This document shows, piece by piece, positions 43,349-52,062 of a stretch of DNA of 64,000 nt. Source of the DNA: Agitococcus sp. (GTDB lineage: Bacteria > Pseudomonadota > Gammaproteobacteria > Pseudomonadales > Moraxellaceae); the NCBI GenBank assembly GCA_030646715.1, contig JAUSLJ010000046.1, forward strand, positions 62,001-126,000. Reading direction: 5' to 3'. The position numbers and the translations under genes are program-made. The notes beneath the pieces are model-generated. The model worked only from the letters and a program-made list of their open reading frames with translations, was not told the origin of the DNA and ran no database searches. Each line of letters opens with the position of its first letter. Within the stretch, counting starts at the first letter, position 1.

Positions 43349-43803
43349 TTAGACGTAGGGTGCTCGTAAATAGCCGAAAGAGGAAAAGATTGCCCCGCAA
43401 GATAATCTTTAATGCACTGAATCACTAAAGGGCTTCGGGCGCGTTGAGAAGCTTCTAGTTCTTCAAGGGTAATCCAGATGGCGCGTATGATACCTTCATC
43501 TAGTGGGCGTTCGTAGTGGTGAATGGCTTTAGCAATAAAACAAACGCGATAATAAGTGCTATCTGGCGTGTGTTCAGGGGTATAGGTATATAAACCCAGT
43601 AAAGACGTAGGCTCTACATCCCAACCTGTTTCCTCTAGGGCTTCACGTTTGGCCGCTGCAATTAAGGTTTCGCCCTGTTCAACATGACCCGCAGGTTGGT
43701 TATAGACATCGACATGAGAGGAGATGGTTTCTTCTTCGACTAATAAAAAAGTACCTTCACGTTCGACGATTACTGCCACTGTTAGATGGGGTTGCCAAGT
43801 CAT
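43345..43803 (-). CDS. nudJ: NUDIX hydrolase NudJ
   Basis: About 152 residues from ATG 43803, preceded by AAAGGAGCG; a start at 43839 lies upstream of that site. The NUDIX box is intact: [20 protein letters not shown] followed by TGW. The sequence begins [16 protein letters not shown], typical of NudJ (YmfB), a phosphatase acting on nucleoside diphosphates and HMP-pyrophosphate. First gene of the nudJ-mnmA-hflD operon. Confidence 0.93.
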   Translation of the reverse strand: MTWQPHLTVAVIVEREGTFLLVEEETISSHVDVYNQPAGHVEQGETLIAAAKREALEETGWDVEPTSLLGLYTYTPEHTPDSTYYRVCFIAKAIHHYERPLDEGIIRAIWITLEELEASQRARSPLVIQCIKDYLAGQSFPLSAIYEHPTSK

Positions 43804-43924
43804 ATTCTCGCTCCTTTGCGATGGTAAAACGCATATCAAGAACGCTATTTACGGGTAAACTACCGTTTAACAGCTAAAAGAGGGCATAATCGTGCCCGAA
43901 TCGTTTAATTATAGCGAGAAAAAA

Positions 43925-44392
43925 ATGGTTTTAACGCATTTAGATGAAACAGGTGCGGCGCGAATGGTAGATGTCAGTGAAAAGGCACAGACATTTCGTG
44001 TCGCCATTGCCGAAGCGCGCGTCAAAATGAAGCCTGAAACTTTGGCAATGATTGTTGAGGGTCGTCATGCTAAAGGAGATGTCTTTGCGGTGGCGAGAAT
44101 TGCAGGGATTCAAGCGGCGAAACGAACTTGGGAATTGATTCCCTTGTGTCATCCCTTAATGCTGTCATCGGCAAAAGTGGAATTACAAGCGGAAGGAACA
44201 GAAGCGGTGCTTATTACTGCAACTTGTAAACTAACTGGCCAAACGGGTGTGGAAATGGAGGCTTTAACAGCCGCTTCTATTGCCGCTTTAACTATTTATG
44301 ATATGTGTAAAGCCGTTGATAAAGGCATGGTGATAGAAGCCGTGCGTTTATGTCATAAATCGGGTGGCAAGTCGGGGGAGTGGAACGTATGA
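43925..44392 (+). CDS. moaC: Molybdenum cofactor synthesis protein MoaC
   Basis: About 155 residues from ATG 43925, where similarity to MoaC begins ([18 protein letters not shown]). A GTG at 43892 with a better ribosome site (AGAGGG) would add 11 residues and cannot be excluded. Family motifs are [21 protein letters not shown] and [20 protein letters not shown] followed by CKAVDKGM. MoaC converts the MoaA product into cyclic pyranopterin monophosphate. It forms an operon with moaD and moaE; moaA and moaB are not in this window. Confidence 0.96.
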   Translation: MVLTHLDETGAARMVDVSEKAQTFRVAIAEARVKMKPETLAMIVEGRHAKGDVFAVARIAGIQAAKRTWELIPLCHPLMLSSAKVELQAEGTEAVLITATCKLTGQTGVEMEALTAASIAALTIYDMCKAVDKGMVIEAVRLCHKSGGKSGEWNV

Positions 44393-44643
44393 CCATTAAA
44401 TTATGCTTTTTTGCGCGTTTTCGCGAAAAACTAGCGATGGGTGAAGAGACGTATATGTTGGCCGCATCTTGCTCTGTAAGTGAGCTATTAAAGCAATTGG
44501 CAGCACGGGGTGAAGTTTGGTCGTCGTTATTTGATGGTTCACAAAATGTGTTGGTGGCGATCAATCAAGAAATGGCGACTTTGGCCTCTGTAGTTACTGA
44601 TGGAGATGAAGTAGCATTTTTTCCGCCTGTGACAGGTGGTTAG
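44389..44643 (+). CDS. moaD: Molybdopterin synthase small subunit MoaD
   Basis: 84 residues from ATG 44389, overlapping the moaC stop by ATGA. Ubiquitin-like fold with [13 protein letters not shown] at the N-terminus and the obligatory C-terminal Gly-Gly in [10 protein letters not shown], which is thiocarboxylated to donate sulfur. Partner of MoaE. Confidence 0.95.
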   Translation: MTIKLCFFARFREKLAMGEETYMLAASCSVSELLKQLAARGEVWSSLFDGSQNVLVAINQEMATLASVVTDGDEVAFFPPVTGG

Positions 44644-44644
44644 T

Positions 44645-45085
44645 ATGATTTCCATTCAAACTCAAGACTTTAATATTGAAGACGAAATTCGCGCGTTACA
44701 AGCTCCCAATATCGGCGCAATCGTTAGTTTTATTGGCTTAGTTCGGGAAACAGCCAGTCATGGTCGAGTGACTGCCATAGAGTTAGAGCATTATCCTGCA
44801 ATGACACAAAGGTCACTTGAAGATATTGTTGCCCAAGCGAATGCCCGCTGGCCGTTAATGGGTGTGCGTGTGATTCATCGGATTGGCTATTTAGCCGCTA
44901 GTGAGCAAATTGTTTTAGTGCTGGTGGCGAGTCAACATCGAGCGGCAGCATTTGAGTCTGCTGCGTTTATTATGGACTATCTGAAAACCCAAGCCCCTTT
45001 TTGGAAAAAGGAATACGTTGATGGCGTAGGGCATTGGGTTGAGGCAAAAACAACAGATAGTTCGGCTATTGATCGGTGGCGGTGA
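44645..45085 (+). CDS. moaE: Molybdopterin synthase large subunit MoaE
   Basis: 146 residues from ATG 44645, one base after the moaD stop. Motifs: GAIVSFIGLVRETASHGRV, ELEHYPAMTQRSLEDI, VLVLVASQHRAAAFESAAFI and the catalytic Lys region APFWKKEYVDGVGHWVEA. It adds the dithiolene sulfurs to precursor Z with MoaD. The stop is 12 bp from the convergent FabR-like gene. The presence of this operon near two molybdopterin enzymes suggests local supply of cofactor. Confidence 0.95.
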   Translation: MISIQTQDFNIEDEIRALQAPNIGAIVSFIGLVRETASHGRVTAIELEHYPAMTQRSLEDIVAQANARWPLMGVRVIHRIGYLAASEQIVLVLVASQHRAAAFESAAFIMDYLKTQAPFWKKEYVDGVGHWVEAKTTDSSAIDRWR

Positions 45086-45097
45086 CTGTTTTTGGTC

Positions 45098-45778
45098 TTA
45101 CTGTAACGAGGGATCAACCGCCATTTTTTCCGCGCCCGTCAAAATCATGCGCAGCATGATTACCGTGGGTTCAATAATTTCAGCGTGACGTTCGTGCGGC
45201 AAGTCGAGTGCCGTTGCGCCCATAGCAAACACTAAACGAGTCATGCCTTTCGCGACTAAAGCGGGTTCGTATAAGGGTGCATTTTTGATTTGCCCTAAAC
45301 GAATTAAGTCCGCGCACAATTCTTCTTCAAAAAAACTCAATTCACGCTCAACAGCGCGTTTAAACGCTAAAGAGCCGACAGTCCCTTCACGTAATAAGAT
45401 ATGTAATAACGCTTCATTGGTATTTAATTGCTCCATAAAGCTTTCTACTGACGTGCGAATAACGCTGCGCTCAATACTGGCACGTTGTCGTGCAGCACCA
45501 ATAATTAATCGCAATGAACGTCCTGCTTGGTCAATTAAAGCAATGGCGAGTTCATCCATATCTTTAAAGTGTCGATAAAAGCTATTAGGCGCAATGCCTG
45601 CTTCACGCGCCACTTCTCGAAGACTCAGTGTGGAAATGCTGCGATGAGGGCCGACAAGTTTTAAGGCGGCGGTAATTAAATCTTCCCGTGAAATGGTTGC
45701 CCGACGGCCTTGTGAACTTTGAGGATGATTTTCTTGTTCTTGGTTTTTAGTATCAAAATGCGTCATAAATTCGGCCAT
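45098..45778 (-). CDS. TetR-family repressor of fatty-acid genes (FabR/DesT type)
   Basis: 226 residues. The helix-turn-helix LSLREVAREAGIAPNSFYRHFKDMDELAIAL is nearly the FabR/DesT sequence, and the following SVIRTSVESFMEQL and LLREGTVGSLAFKRAVEREL match FabR beyond the DNA-binding part. An N-terminal extension of about 30 polar residues precedes it. FabR and DesT sense acyl-CoA or acyl-ACP saturation and repress unsaturated-fatty-acid genes. The desB/desC-like pair 9 kb downstream is a plausible target; this is inference. Confidence 0.9.
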   Translation of the reverse strand: MAEFMTHFDTKNQEQENHPQSSQGRRATISREDLITAALKLVGPHRSISTLSLREVAREAGIAPNSFYRHFKDMDELAIALIDQAGRSLRLIIGAARQRASIERSVIRTSVESFMEQLNTNEALLHILLREGTVGSLAFKRAVERELSFFEEELCADLIRLGQIKNAPLYEPALVAKGMTRLVFAMGATALDLPHERHAEIIEPTVIMLRMILTGAEKMAVDPSLQ

Positions 45779-45950
45779 AAATATAAATTAACAAAGAGCA
45801 TCTAAGCGGCCATTTTAGCCTATGACCACCGCAATAAGAACCCGCAGATTATTTAATATTTTATACACTCCCTGTAAAAGATGCTTAACTTTCCCTTAAA
45901 CATCTAGCTCTGATATTTAACGTATAAAAAATGTTATTAAAGTGAAAAGA

Positions 45951-46053
45951 TAAGTGTCTAAACGAAAGTTGGTTTGTATCCTCAGTTCGCCATGAGCTCG
46001 TCGAAGGGTGCTTCGATTTTTCGACAAGCTCTCCATGAACGTGTAGATACTTA
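45951..46053. repeat. Intergenic repeat, family B copy 3 (with terminal inverted repeats)
   Basis: 103 bp bounded by TAAGTGTCTA and TAGATACTTA, inverted with 9 of 10 bases matching. The interior has AACGAAAGTT, CGCCATGAGCTCGTCGAAGG and TTCGACAAGCTCTCCATGAACG, a hairpin pair. It looks like a complete MITE-like unit of which the other two copies are shortened. The gap from 45779 to here is AT-rich with no gene that I can see. Confidence 0.75.
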
Positions 46054-46061
46054 TATTGTTC

Positions 46062-46631
46062 TTATTCTAAATTTAGAGAGAGCTGCTCAACCGCATCAAG
46101 TGCAAATTTAGTGCTGGCGGCTAAAAACTCTTGTTGTAATTCTGGCGTTTTCAACGCTCTGGCTAAACTAATAGTGCCAACACTCAACGCTAAAATAGCC
46201 CAAGCGGATGAGTCACTGCCTGTATGTTTGGCAATAGTCGCGTGAATATTTTTAAGGCCATTCTCAAACACTTCTTTAACTTTATCGTCTGAGCGCGCAA
46301 TTTCGTTGGTCAATGAGGGGAGAGCACAGCCAAACTCAGGAAACTTCAGATGAAGTGGGCTTAAATAGGTACTAAGAACTTGCTCAATATTAATTTCGGA
46401 AGTTTGGCCACTAATAAAAGTATCCGAGACCTTTAATTCTCTAGTAATAATTTCAACTAATAGCTCAGTTTTTGATTCAAAGTGACTATAAAAAGCACCA
46501 CCCGTTAGGCCAACCGATGCCATTAGGCCATCCACACCCGTTGTTGCAAAGCCGTCTTTTTTCGCCAGTGCACCTGCCTTTTCAATGAGCTTCTGGCGAG
46601 TTTCTGCTTTACGGTTTTGTGGGTATCTCAT
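46062..46631 (-). CDS. TetR/AcrR family regulator, divergent from the ferredoxin gene
   Basis: 189 residues. N-terminal HTH: ETRQKLIEKAGALAKKDGFA, then VDGLMASVGLTGGAFYSHFE followed by SKTELLVEII. The ligand-binding part has an internal Cys (FPEFGCALPSLTNEIARSD), which in some relatives (NemR group) acts as an electrophile sensor. It is separated by 228 bp from the ferredoxin gene, with repeated TTCGTTATCT-type motifs between. It is the likely controller of the 46.8-54.4 kb accessory block. Confidence 0.88.
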   Translation of the reverse strand: MRYPQNRKAETRQKLIEKAGALAKKDGFATTGVDGLMASVGLTGGAFYSHFESKTELLVEIITRELKVSDTFISGQTSEINIEQVLSTYLSPLHLKFPEFGCALPSLTNEIARSDDKVKEVFENGLKNIHATIAKHTGSDSSAWAILALSVGTISLARALKTPELQQEFLAASTKFALDAVEQLSLNLE

Positions 46632-46688
46632 CGTTATTTCTCTGTACTACATGACTAGCAATAATCGTATCATGTACCATTTAATCTT

Positions 46689-46703
46689 ACGATCGTTATC
46701 TTA
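46689..46703. promoter_or_regulatory. Operator-like motif near the TetR gene
   Basis: ACGATCGTTATCTTA matches ACGTTCGTTATCTAA at 46804-46818 at 13 of 15 positions. It contains the palindrome ACGATCGT. Candidate binding site of the adjacent TetR regulator. Confidence 0.45.
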
Positions 46704-46787
46704 TGTTCTAGCCTAATCAAGTCCAATGACAAATATGACGAAAGATAATGATTATTCGGCCAATTGACTTCAATACCCTAATGAAAT

Positions 46788-46818
46788 AACTTTCGTTTAC
46801 TAAACGTTCGTTATCTAA
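46788..46818. promoter_or_regulatory. Operator-like direct repeats upstream of the ferredoxin gene
   Basis: Two near-identical units in tandem, TTCGTTTACTAAA then TTCGTTATCTAAA, about 40 bp before the ferredoxin start. Similar to the motif at 46689 beside the TetR gene. Confidence 0.45.
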
Positions 46819-46859
46819 ATGATAGTGACAACAAATCTGTATGAGTAGGGAGTGGAAAA

Positions 46860-47198
46860 ATGGCCTTTGTCGTAATGGAAGAATGTATTCGTTGTAAACA
46901 CACAGACTGCGTTGAAGTGTGTCCTGTTGATTGCTTTTATGAAGGGCCTAATTTTTTAGCGATTGATCCCGATGAGTGTATTGATTACGCGTTATGCGAG
47001 CCTGAATGCCCTGTTGATGCGATTCGTGCCGAAGACGAAGTACCCGCCGATCAACACCTATTTATTGCGTTAAATGCTGAATTGGCAAAACATGAAAACT
47101 GGACACGAATCACTAAGCAAAAACCTGCTATGCCAGATCATGCCGAGTGGAAAGGGGTAACTGGCAAGTTAGCGCAGTTGGATCGTAACGGGGCTTAA
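46860..47198 (+). CDS. fdxA: 7Fe ferredoxin (FdxA type)
   Basis: 112 residues. The Cys pattern is that of the [3Fe-4S][4Fe-4S] seven-iron ferredoxins: [20 protein letters not shown], then [18 protein letters not shown]. The C-terminal extension ([19 protein letters not shown]) is typical of the Azotobacter-FdI/FdxA group. It is a soluble low-potential electron carrier. It is first in the block with the crotonase and the molybdopterin enzymes, so it may serve them, but FdxA is also common as a housekeeping protein. Confidence 0.93.
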   Translation: MAFVVMEECIRCKHTDCVEVCPVDCFYEGPNFLAIDPDECIDYALCEPECPVDAIRAEDEVPADQHLFIALNAELAKHENWTRITKQKPAMPDHAEWKGVTGKLAQLDRNGA

Positions 47199-47257
47199 CG
47201 TTAAATAACATTTTGTATTGGTGCTTAGTAGCACAGTATTTTTAGAGAGCCATCATC

Positions 47258-48223
47258 ATGTCCACGCAATTGTTAGTCACTTCCGAACAAGGCCGCGTAT
47301 TAACCATTAAGATTGATAATCCGCCTGCCAATTTTTTGACTTCCGCGATTATGGCGCAGCTTAATAGCCTGTTGATTGAGCTTGAAATACGCAATGATAT
47401 TGGCGCAGTGATCATCACGGGCGCAGTGCAAAATATCTTTTTAACCCATTTTGATGTTGATGACATTGAATCTGCCGTTAATTCCATCCCTTTTGCGATG
47501 CCGACTGCGTTGGTACAAATGCTTACCACGTCAGAAAATACCTTGGATTATGTGCCTTATGCCCGTCAATTGTTAAAACATACGCCAATGGCGGGCGTAT
47601 CGGATATGAATATTTTTCATGAGGTGACGGCACGGATGCGAGCGATGAATAAAGTATTTATTGCCGCGATAAATGGCCGAGCTATGGGCGGGGGCTTTGA
47701 ACTGGCCTTAGCGTGTGATATGCGCTTGATGGTCGAAGGTGAGGCTAGTGATGGCATTATGGTCGGTCAGCCTGAAATTTTAATTGGTTTGATTCCAGGT
47801 GGTGGTGGCACACAAATGTTGGCGCGTAGTTTAGGTGTCGCCAAAGCATTAGAACATTGTTTAGAAGGTCAACCGTTGAGTCCCGCGCAAGCCTTAGAGT
47901 TAGGCATGATTAACAAAGTAGTGCCTGCTACGCAATTGATGGCAGAAGCGCAAATATTGGCTCAACGGATGGCATTACGATCGCCACAAGCCATTAAATC
48001 TATTAAAAACGCCATCTATCAAGCCAGTTCAATGACGTGGGATGCAGGCATGGAAGTGGAGAAAAACGCCTTTTTATCGGCAGCTTCGCAAGCGAATACC
48101 CGTCGTGCCATGCACTATTATATCGCCAAAGTAAGAGCATTAATTGCGTCGGGCGAACCGATGACCATTGACGATTTTAGCGAATTATTAGCGGGCAAAG
48201 CAGTTGATATGACCATCTCGTAG
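47258..48223 (+). CDS. Enoyl-CoA hydratase/isomerase family (crotonase) protein
   Basis: 321 residues, longer than simple hydratases by about 60. The oxyanion and catalytic regions are intact: AINGRAMGGGFELALACDMR has the first catalytic Glu, and VGQPEILIGLIPGGGGTQML has the second. An insert (FAMPTALVQMLTTSENTLDY, followed by VPYARQLLKHTP) sits between strand and active site and may shape a large-substrate pocket. It probably hydrates an enoyl-CoA. It lies between the ferredoxin and the first molybdopterin enzyme. Substrate unknown. Confidence 0.88.
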   Translation: MSTQLLVTSEQGRVLTIKIDNPPANFLTSAIMAQLNSLLIELEIRNDIGAVIITGAVQNIFLTHFDVDDIESAVNSIPFAMPTALVQMLTTSENTLDYVPYARQLLKHTPMAGVSDMNIFHEVTARMRAMNKVFIAAINGRAMGGGFELALACDMRLMVEGEASDGIMVGQPEILIGLIPGGGGTQMLARSLGVAKALEHCLEGQPLSPAQALELGMINKVVPATQLMAEAQILAQRMALRSPQAIKSIKNAIYQASSMTWDAGMEVEKNAFLSAASQANTRRAMHYYIAKVRALIASGEPMTIDDFSELLAGKAVDMTIS

Positions 48224-48224
48224 G

Positions 48225-48240
48225 GGCGAATTTATTCGCC
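48225..48240. repeat. Short palindrome, family C copy 1
   Basis: GGCGAAT-TT-ATTCGCC, preceded by TAGG. The 16 nt TAGGGGCGAATTTATT recur inverted at 58805-58820. A widespread type of REP-like hairpin; it may end the crotonase transcript. Confidence 0.65.
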
Positions 48241-48277
48241 AAATCAACTGTATTATTCATTTTAAGGTGAGGCCATA

Positions 48278-50650
48278 ATGCAAACAGAACAACAACCCGA
48301 ATGGAAAAAAACAGCATGTATTTTATGTGCAATTAACTGTGGCTTAGAAGTGCAAACAGGCGGTGATGATGGCCGACAAATCCTCAAAATTCGCGGTGAC
48401 GACGATCATCCCTTATCCAAAGGTTATGTTTGTGAAAAGTCACAACGCATGAATTACTACCAGCAAGGTGCTGACCGTTTAACTTCGCCGATGCGTCGCC
48501 GAGCCGATGGCACGTATGAGGCCGTTGATTGGGATACTGCCATTCGGGAAGTGGCTCAAAACCTAAAAGCGATTAAGCAAAAATACGGCGGCGAAAGCTT
48601 TTTGTATTATGGCGGAGGCGCTCAAGGCAATCATTTAGGCGGCGGTTATGGTGATGCCACGCTCAAAGCCTTAGGAGTGAAATATCGCTCCAATGCTTTA
48701 GCACAAGAAAAAACGGGCGAGTTTTGGGTACAAGGGAAAATGTTTGGCACGGGCGCGCATGGTGATTTTCATCATTGTGAAGTGGCTATATTTTTGGGTA
48801 AAAATCCGTGGCAATCACATGGTTTTGCCCAAACACGCGTCTTATTAAAAGAGATTCAAAAAGACCCTCAACGCGCCATGATTGTCATTGATCCACGTGT
48901 CAGTGAAACTGCAGCAATGGCCGAATATCATTTACAAGTCAAACCTGCCACCGACGCATGGTGTTTGGCGGCACTGATTGCCATTATTGTGCAAAATAAC
49001 TGGCATAAAGCGGATTGGTTAGCGCAACACACCACCAGCTTTGCCAAAATTGCCCCGTTATTTGCCGATATCAATATCGCTGACTATGCCAAAATATGTG
49101 GTGTTGAACTCAGTTTATTGCAGGCAGCCGCACAACGGATTGCCCAAGCTAAAAGTGTGTCGATTTTTGAAGACCTCGGCACGCAAATGAATCAACATTC
49201 CACCTTAAATAGCTATTTACAACGTCTATTAGCGACGGTGACAGGCAATTACGGCAAAGAGGGTGCAGCCAATGCGTATGTGCCATTTTTTTCGTTAGCC
49301 AAAGCCAGTAAAGGCGAGACAGGTGGCAGTAGCAAAAAAGCCAGTCCAACACCTGCCAATAAAGGCCGTTTTAGCCCTGTTACCCAATCAAAAATTATTA
49401 TTGGTTTAATTCCGTGTAATGTCATTCCTGATGAAATTTTAACCGATCATCCTAAACGTTTTCGCGCGATGATTATTGAAAGTGGCAATCCTGCGCATTC
49501 CTTAGCGGATAGCCAACGGATGCGTGAAGCGATTCGTGCGCTAGAATTTAGTCTAGTGATTGATGTCGCCATGACCGAAACGGCGCGTCAGGCTAGTTAT
49601 GTGTTGCCTGCATCCAGTCAGTTTGAAAAAGCCGAAGCGACATTTTTTAACATGGAATTTCCCAAAAATGCCTTTCATGTTCGCCAACCCTTATTTGAGC
49701 CATTAGCAGGCACATTGCCCGAAGCAGAAATTCATGCCCGTTTACTGGAAGCGATGGGGGAGTTATCGGAAAGAGATTATCAGCCCTTACGTTTAGCCCT
49801 CAAGCTTGACCAAATTAAGCTCGGCCAACGTAAATTAGGTGATATTCACATTTTCAAAGAATCGTTAGCGCGTAAGGCGTTTGCCGCTGCTTTTGTCACA
49901 CAAGCCGCGTTATCTAAAAAAGTTGTGCCGTACGCGCCAATCATTTTATATCGCACATTAGGCCAAACCTTACCTAAAGGCATGGAAGCGGCAGCATTGG
50001 TGTGGGCGTTATCGTTGTTTCATGTCATGGATAATCCAAAAACGGCTGCTCGCGCAGGATTTACAGGACTTGCACCCTTAGCTGGTGACCGTTTATTTCA
50101 AGCCATTCTCGATAATCCATCGGGTGTGGTCTATGCCGACCGTAATTATCAAGAAAGCTGGCAAGCTATTAAACTGCCAGAGCATCGTATTGAATTGTAT
50201 ATTGCTGAGTTAGTGGGCGAAATTGAAAAACTCGCCACCAGCCAACCTGAGTTAACAGACCCCAATTATCCCTTCGTCTTGTCCGCAGGCGAGCGGCGTA
50301 ATGACACAGCAAATACTGCCGTTCGTGACTCCAGTTGGTACAAACGTGGACGTTTTGGCACGTTGCGTATTCATGCCCAAGATGCGGCAGATTTAGGTTG
50401 TATTGATGGTGATGTCGTGCAATTAACCACGCCTCGCGGCTCGGTACAAGTGCCATTAGAAATATCAAAAATGATGCAACGTGGCCATATTTCTTTGCCG
50501 AACGGACAAGGCTTGCAATATCCCAATGCCAATGGTGAGCTGATTCAACAAGGTATTGCGCCTAATGAATTAACAGATACCAGTCGGCGTGATTTTTTTG
50601 CGGGTACGCCTTGGCATAAATGTGTGCCTGCTCAGTTAGCCAAAGTGTAG
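48278..50650 (+). CDS. Molybdopterin-dependent oxidoreductase (DMSO-reductase superfamily), paralogue 1
   Basis: 790 residues. An N-terminal [4Fe-4S] site is formed by Cys14, Cys17, Cys21 and Cys52 (CILCAINC, KGYVCEKS). The MGD domains follow with FLGKNPWQSHG, MIVIDPRVSETAAMAEYHLQ and the C-terminal dinucleotide-binding domain (ERRNDTANTAVRDSSWYKRG, LTTPRGSVQVPLEIS). There is no Tat signal, so it is cytosolic. Where formate dehydrogenase or nitrate reductase carry a Cys/Sec ligand, this protein reads ALAQEKT (140-146), identical in the second paralogue. Substrate unknown. The centre (KASKGETGGSSKKASPTP) holds a Ser/Lys-rich loop absent from its paralogue. Confidence 0.88.
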   Translation: MQTEQQPEWKKTACILCAINCGLEVQTGGDDGRQILKIRGDDDHPLSKGYVCEKSQRMNYYQQGADRLTSPMRRRADGTYEAVDWDTAIREVAQNLKAIKQKYGGESFLYYGGGAQGNHLGGGYGDATLKALGVKYRSNALAQEKTGEFWVQGKMFGTGAHGDFHHCEVAIFLGKNPWQSHGFAQTRVLLKEIQKDPQRAMIVIDPRVSETAAMAEYHLQVKPATDAWCLAALIAIIVQNNWHKADWLAQHTTSFAKIAPLFADINIADYAKICGVELSLLQAAAQRIAQAKSVSIFEDLGTQMNQHSTLNSYLQRLLATVTGNYGKEGAANAYVPFFSLAKASKGETGGSSKKASPTPANKGRFSPVTQSKIIIGLIPCNVIPDEILTDHPKRFRAMIIESGNPAHSLADSQRMREAIRALEFSLVIDVAMTETARQASYVLPASSQFEKAEATFFNMEFPKNAFHVRQPLFEPLAGTLPEAEIHARLLEAMGELSERDYQPLRLALKLDQIKLGQRKLGDIHIFKESLARKAFAAAFVTQAALSKKVVPYAPIILYRTLGQTLPKGMEAAALVWALSLFHVMDNPKTAARAGFTGLAPLAGDRLFQAILDNPSGVVYADRNYQESWQAIKLPEHRIELYIAELVGEIEKLATSQPELTDPNYPFVLSAGERRNDTANTAVRDSSWYKRGRFGTLRIHAQDAADLGCIDGDVVQLTTPRGSVQVPLEISKMMQRGHISLPNGQGLQYPNANGELIQQGIAPNELTDTSRRDFFAGTPWHKCVPAQLAKV

Positions 50651-50786
50651 CTTGTAGAGCTTTTTAGCGTGTTATGACTAAGGCGAGTGATTACGCCTTG
50701 AATGATGCGTGCCATGTAAAGTTAATGTTTACGGTGTAAACTTTTAGTGATATTGTTTGATTTCTATCCATTCACAGAGAAAAACC

Positions 50787-51218
50787 ATGACCATTCAGCA
50801 TCTACAGCCCGTTGTTGCGACTTCTTTAGCGCAATGGCACAAAATGATTGATACCAAAGACACCACCATTTTGATTGAGTTATTACATCCCGAGGTCGTG
50901 TTTCGTTCGCCAATGGCACATCGTCCTTATGCGGGAGCGTTTGCAGTGGCGTTGATTTTGCAAACCGTGATTACTATTTTTGAAAATTTTACCTATCACC
51001 GTTCTTTTGCCAGTGATGACGGTTTAGAAATTGTTTTAGAGTTTAGCGCGTTGGTTGATGGCAAATCGCTGAAAGGCATCGACATGATTCGTTTTAACCA
51101 AGACGGAAAAATTGTTGATTTTGAAGTGATGATTCGACCCTTTAATGCCTTAGCTGCTTTAGGTAAAGCAATGGGCGAGCGCGTAGCGGGTAAAGTAGAA
51201 AGTCACAAAGTTGGCTAA
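50787..51218 (+). CDS. NTF2-like (SnoaL-fold) protein between the molybdopterin enzymes
   Basis: About 143 residues from ATG 50787; an earlier TTG-initiated frame is unlikely. Pattern: TSLAQWHKMIDTKDTTILIE, LHPEVVFRSPMAHRPYAG, VLEFSALVDGKSLKGIDMIR and FNQDGKIVDFEVMIRPFNAL, a classic SnoaL-like cone. Related in fold, but not closely in sequence, to the NTF2 genes at 5152 and 26195. It could be a dehydratase, isomerase or small-molecule binder for the block's substrate. Confidence 0.82.
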   Translation: MTIQHLQPVVATSLAQWHKMIDTKDTTILIELLHPEVVFRSPMAHRPYAGAFAVALILQTVITIFENFTYHRSFASDDGLEIVLEFSALVDGKSLKGIDMIRFNQDGKIVDFEVMIRPFNALAALGKAMGERVAGKVESHKVG

Positions 51219-51255
51219 TTTTTAGGTCAACAACGATTCTTGAGGAAAAATAGTT

Positions 51256-52050
51256 ATGAGCCAAACACAGCAGCCGTTATCCGTTTATATCGAGGGTCAG
51301 GGTGAACAAACAATTCTCATGATTCATGGTTGGCCTGATACCTACAGAGTATGGGATGAGCAAGTGGCGGCCTTGTCGCCTCATTATCGTTGTTTGCGTG
51401 TGACCTTGCCAAATTTTGATCAACAAGGTGCGCGTCATGCCTATCGTTTTGGTGATGTCGTGGCGATGATTAACCAAGTAGTTGATGAGTTTTCACCGAA
51501 TAAGCCTGTGATTTTATTGATTCACGATTGGGGTTGTGTTTTTGGCTATCAGTTTTATCGCCAATATCCGCAGAAGGTGAGCCATTTAATTAGCATCGAC
51601 ATCGGTGATGCGTTATCTAAAGACTATTTAAAGTCACTTAAAGCGTATCAAGCGTTAATGATTGTCAGCTATCAACTTAATTTAGCGGCGGCATGGTTTT
51701 TACCTGAAGCCATTGGCACACCGCTGACAAAATTAGTGGCCAAAGCCTTACAACAGCCAACGCCCGCCGAGCCTGTTCATCGAGCAATGAATTATCCGTA
51801 TTTTCAAACATGGTTTAAGCCCATTAGTGACCCTGTAAAACCGTTTAGTATCGTGCCTGATTGTCCCATGCTGTATGTTTATGCCAAACATAAACCTGTC
51901 ATGTTTCAATCAAAACAATGGTTAGCACGAGTGGCGGCACAGCAGGGTAATCAAGTGGTTGCGATGGAAGCAGGTCATTGGTTAATGCGTGAACAAGCCC
52001 CCGCTTTTAATAGCTTGGTTTTAAATTGGCTACAATCATCACAACGCTAA
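51256..52050 (+). CDS. Alpha/beta hydrolase, epoxide-hydrolase/dehalogenase-like
   Basis: 264 residues. The oxyanion motif HGWPDT is at about 24-29, the nucleophile elbow is LLIHDWGCVFGYQF with Asp91 in the HDWG context of epoxide hydrolases and haloalkane dehalogenases, and a C-terminal His is in MEAGHWLMREQAP (about 241). An Asp nucleophile argues against an ordinary esterase. The cap region contains AAAWFLPEAIG. It is 12 bp upstream of the second molybdopterin enzyme, so it is clearly in that operon. An epoxide or haloalkyl substrate is the inference. Confidence 0.85.
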   Translation: MSQTQQPLSVYIEGQGEQTILMIHGWPDTYRVWDEQVAALSPHYRCLRVTLPNFDQQGARHAYRFGDVVAMINQVVDEFSPNKPVILLIHDWGCVFGYQFYRQYPQKVSHLISIDIGDALSKDYLKSLKAYQALMIVSYQLNLAAAWFLPEAIGTPLTKLVAKALQQPTPAEPVHRAMNYPYFQTWFKPISDPVKPFSIVPDCPMLYVYAKHKPVMFQSKQWLARVAAQQGNQVVAMEAGHWLMREQAPAFNSLVLNWLQSSQR

Positions 52051-52062
52051 AAGGAAAATACC

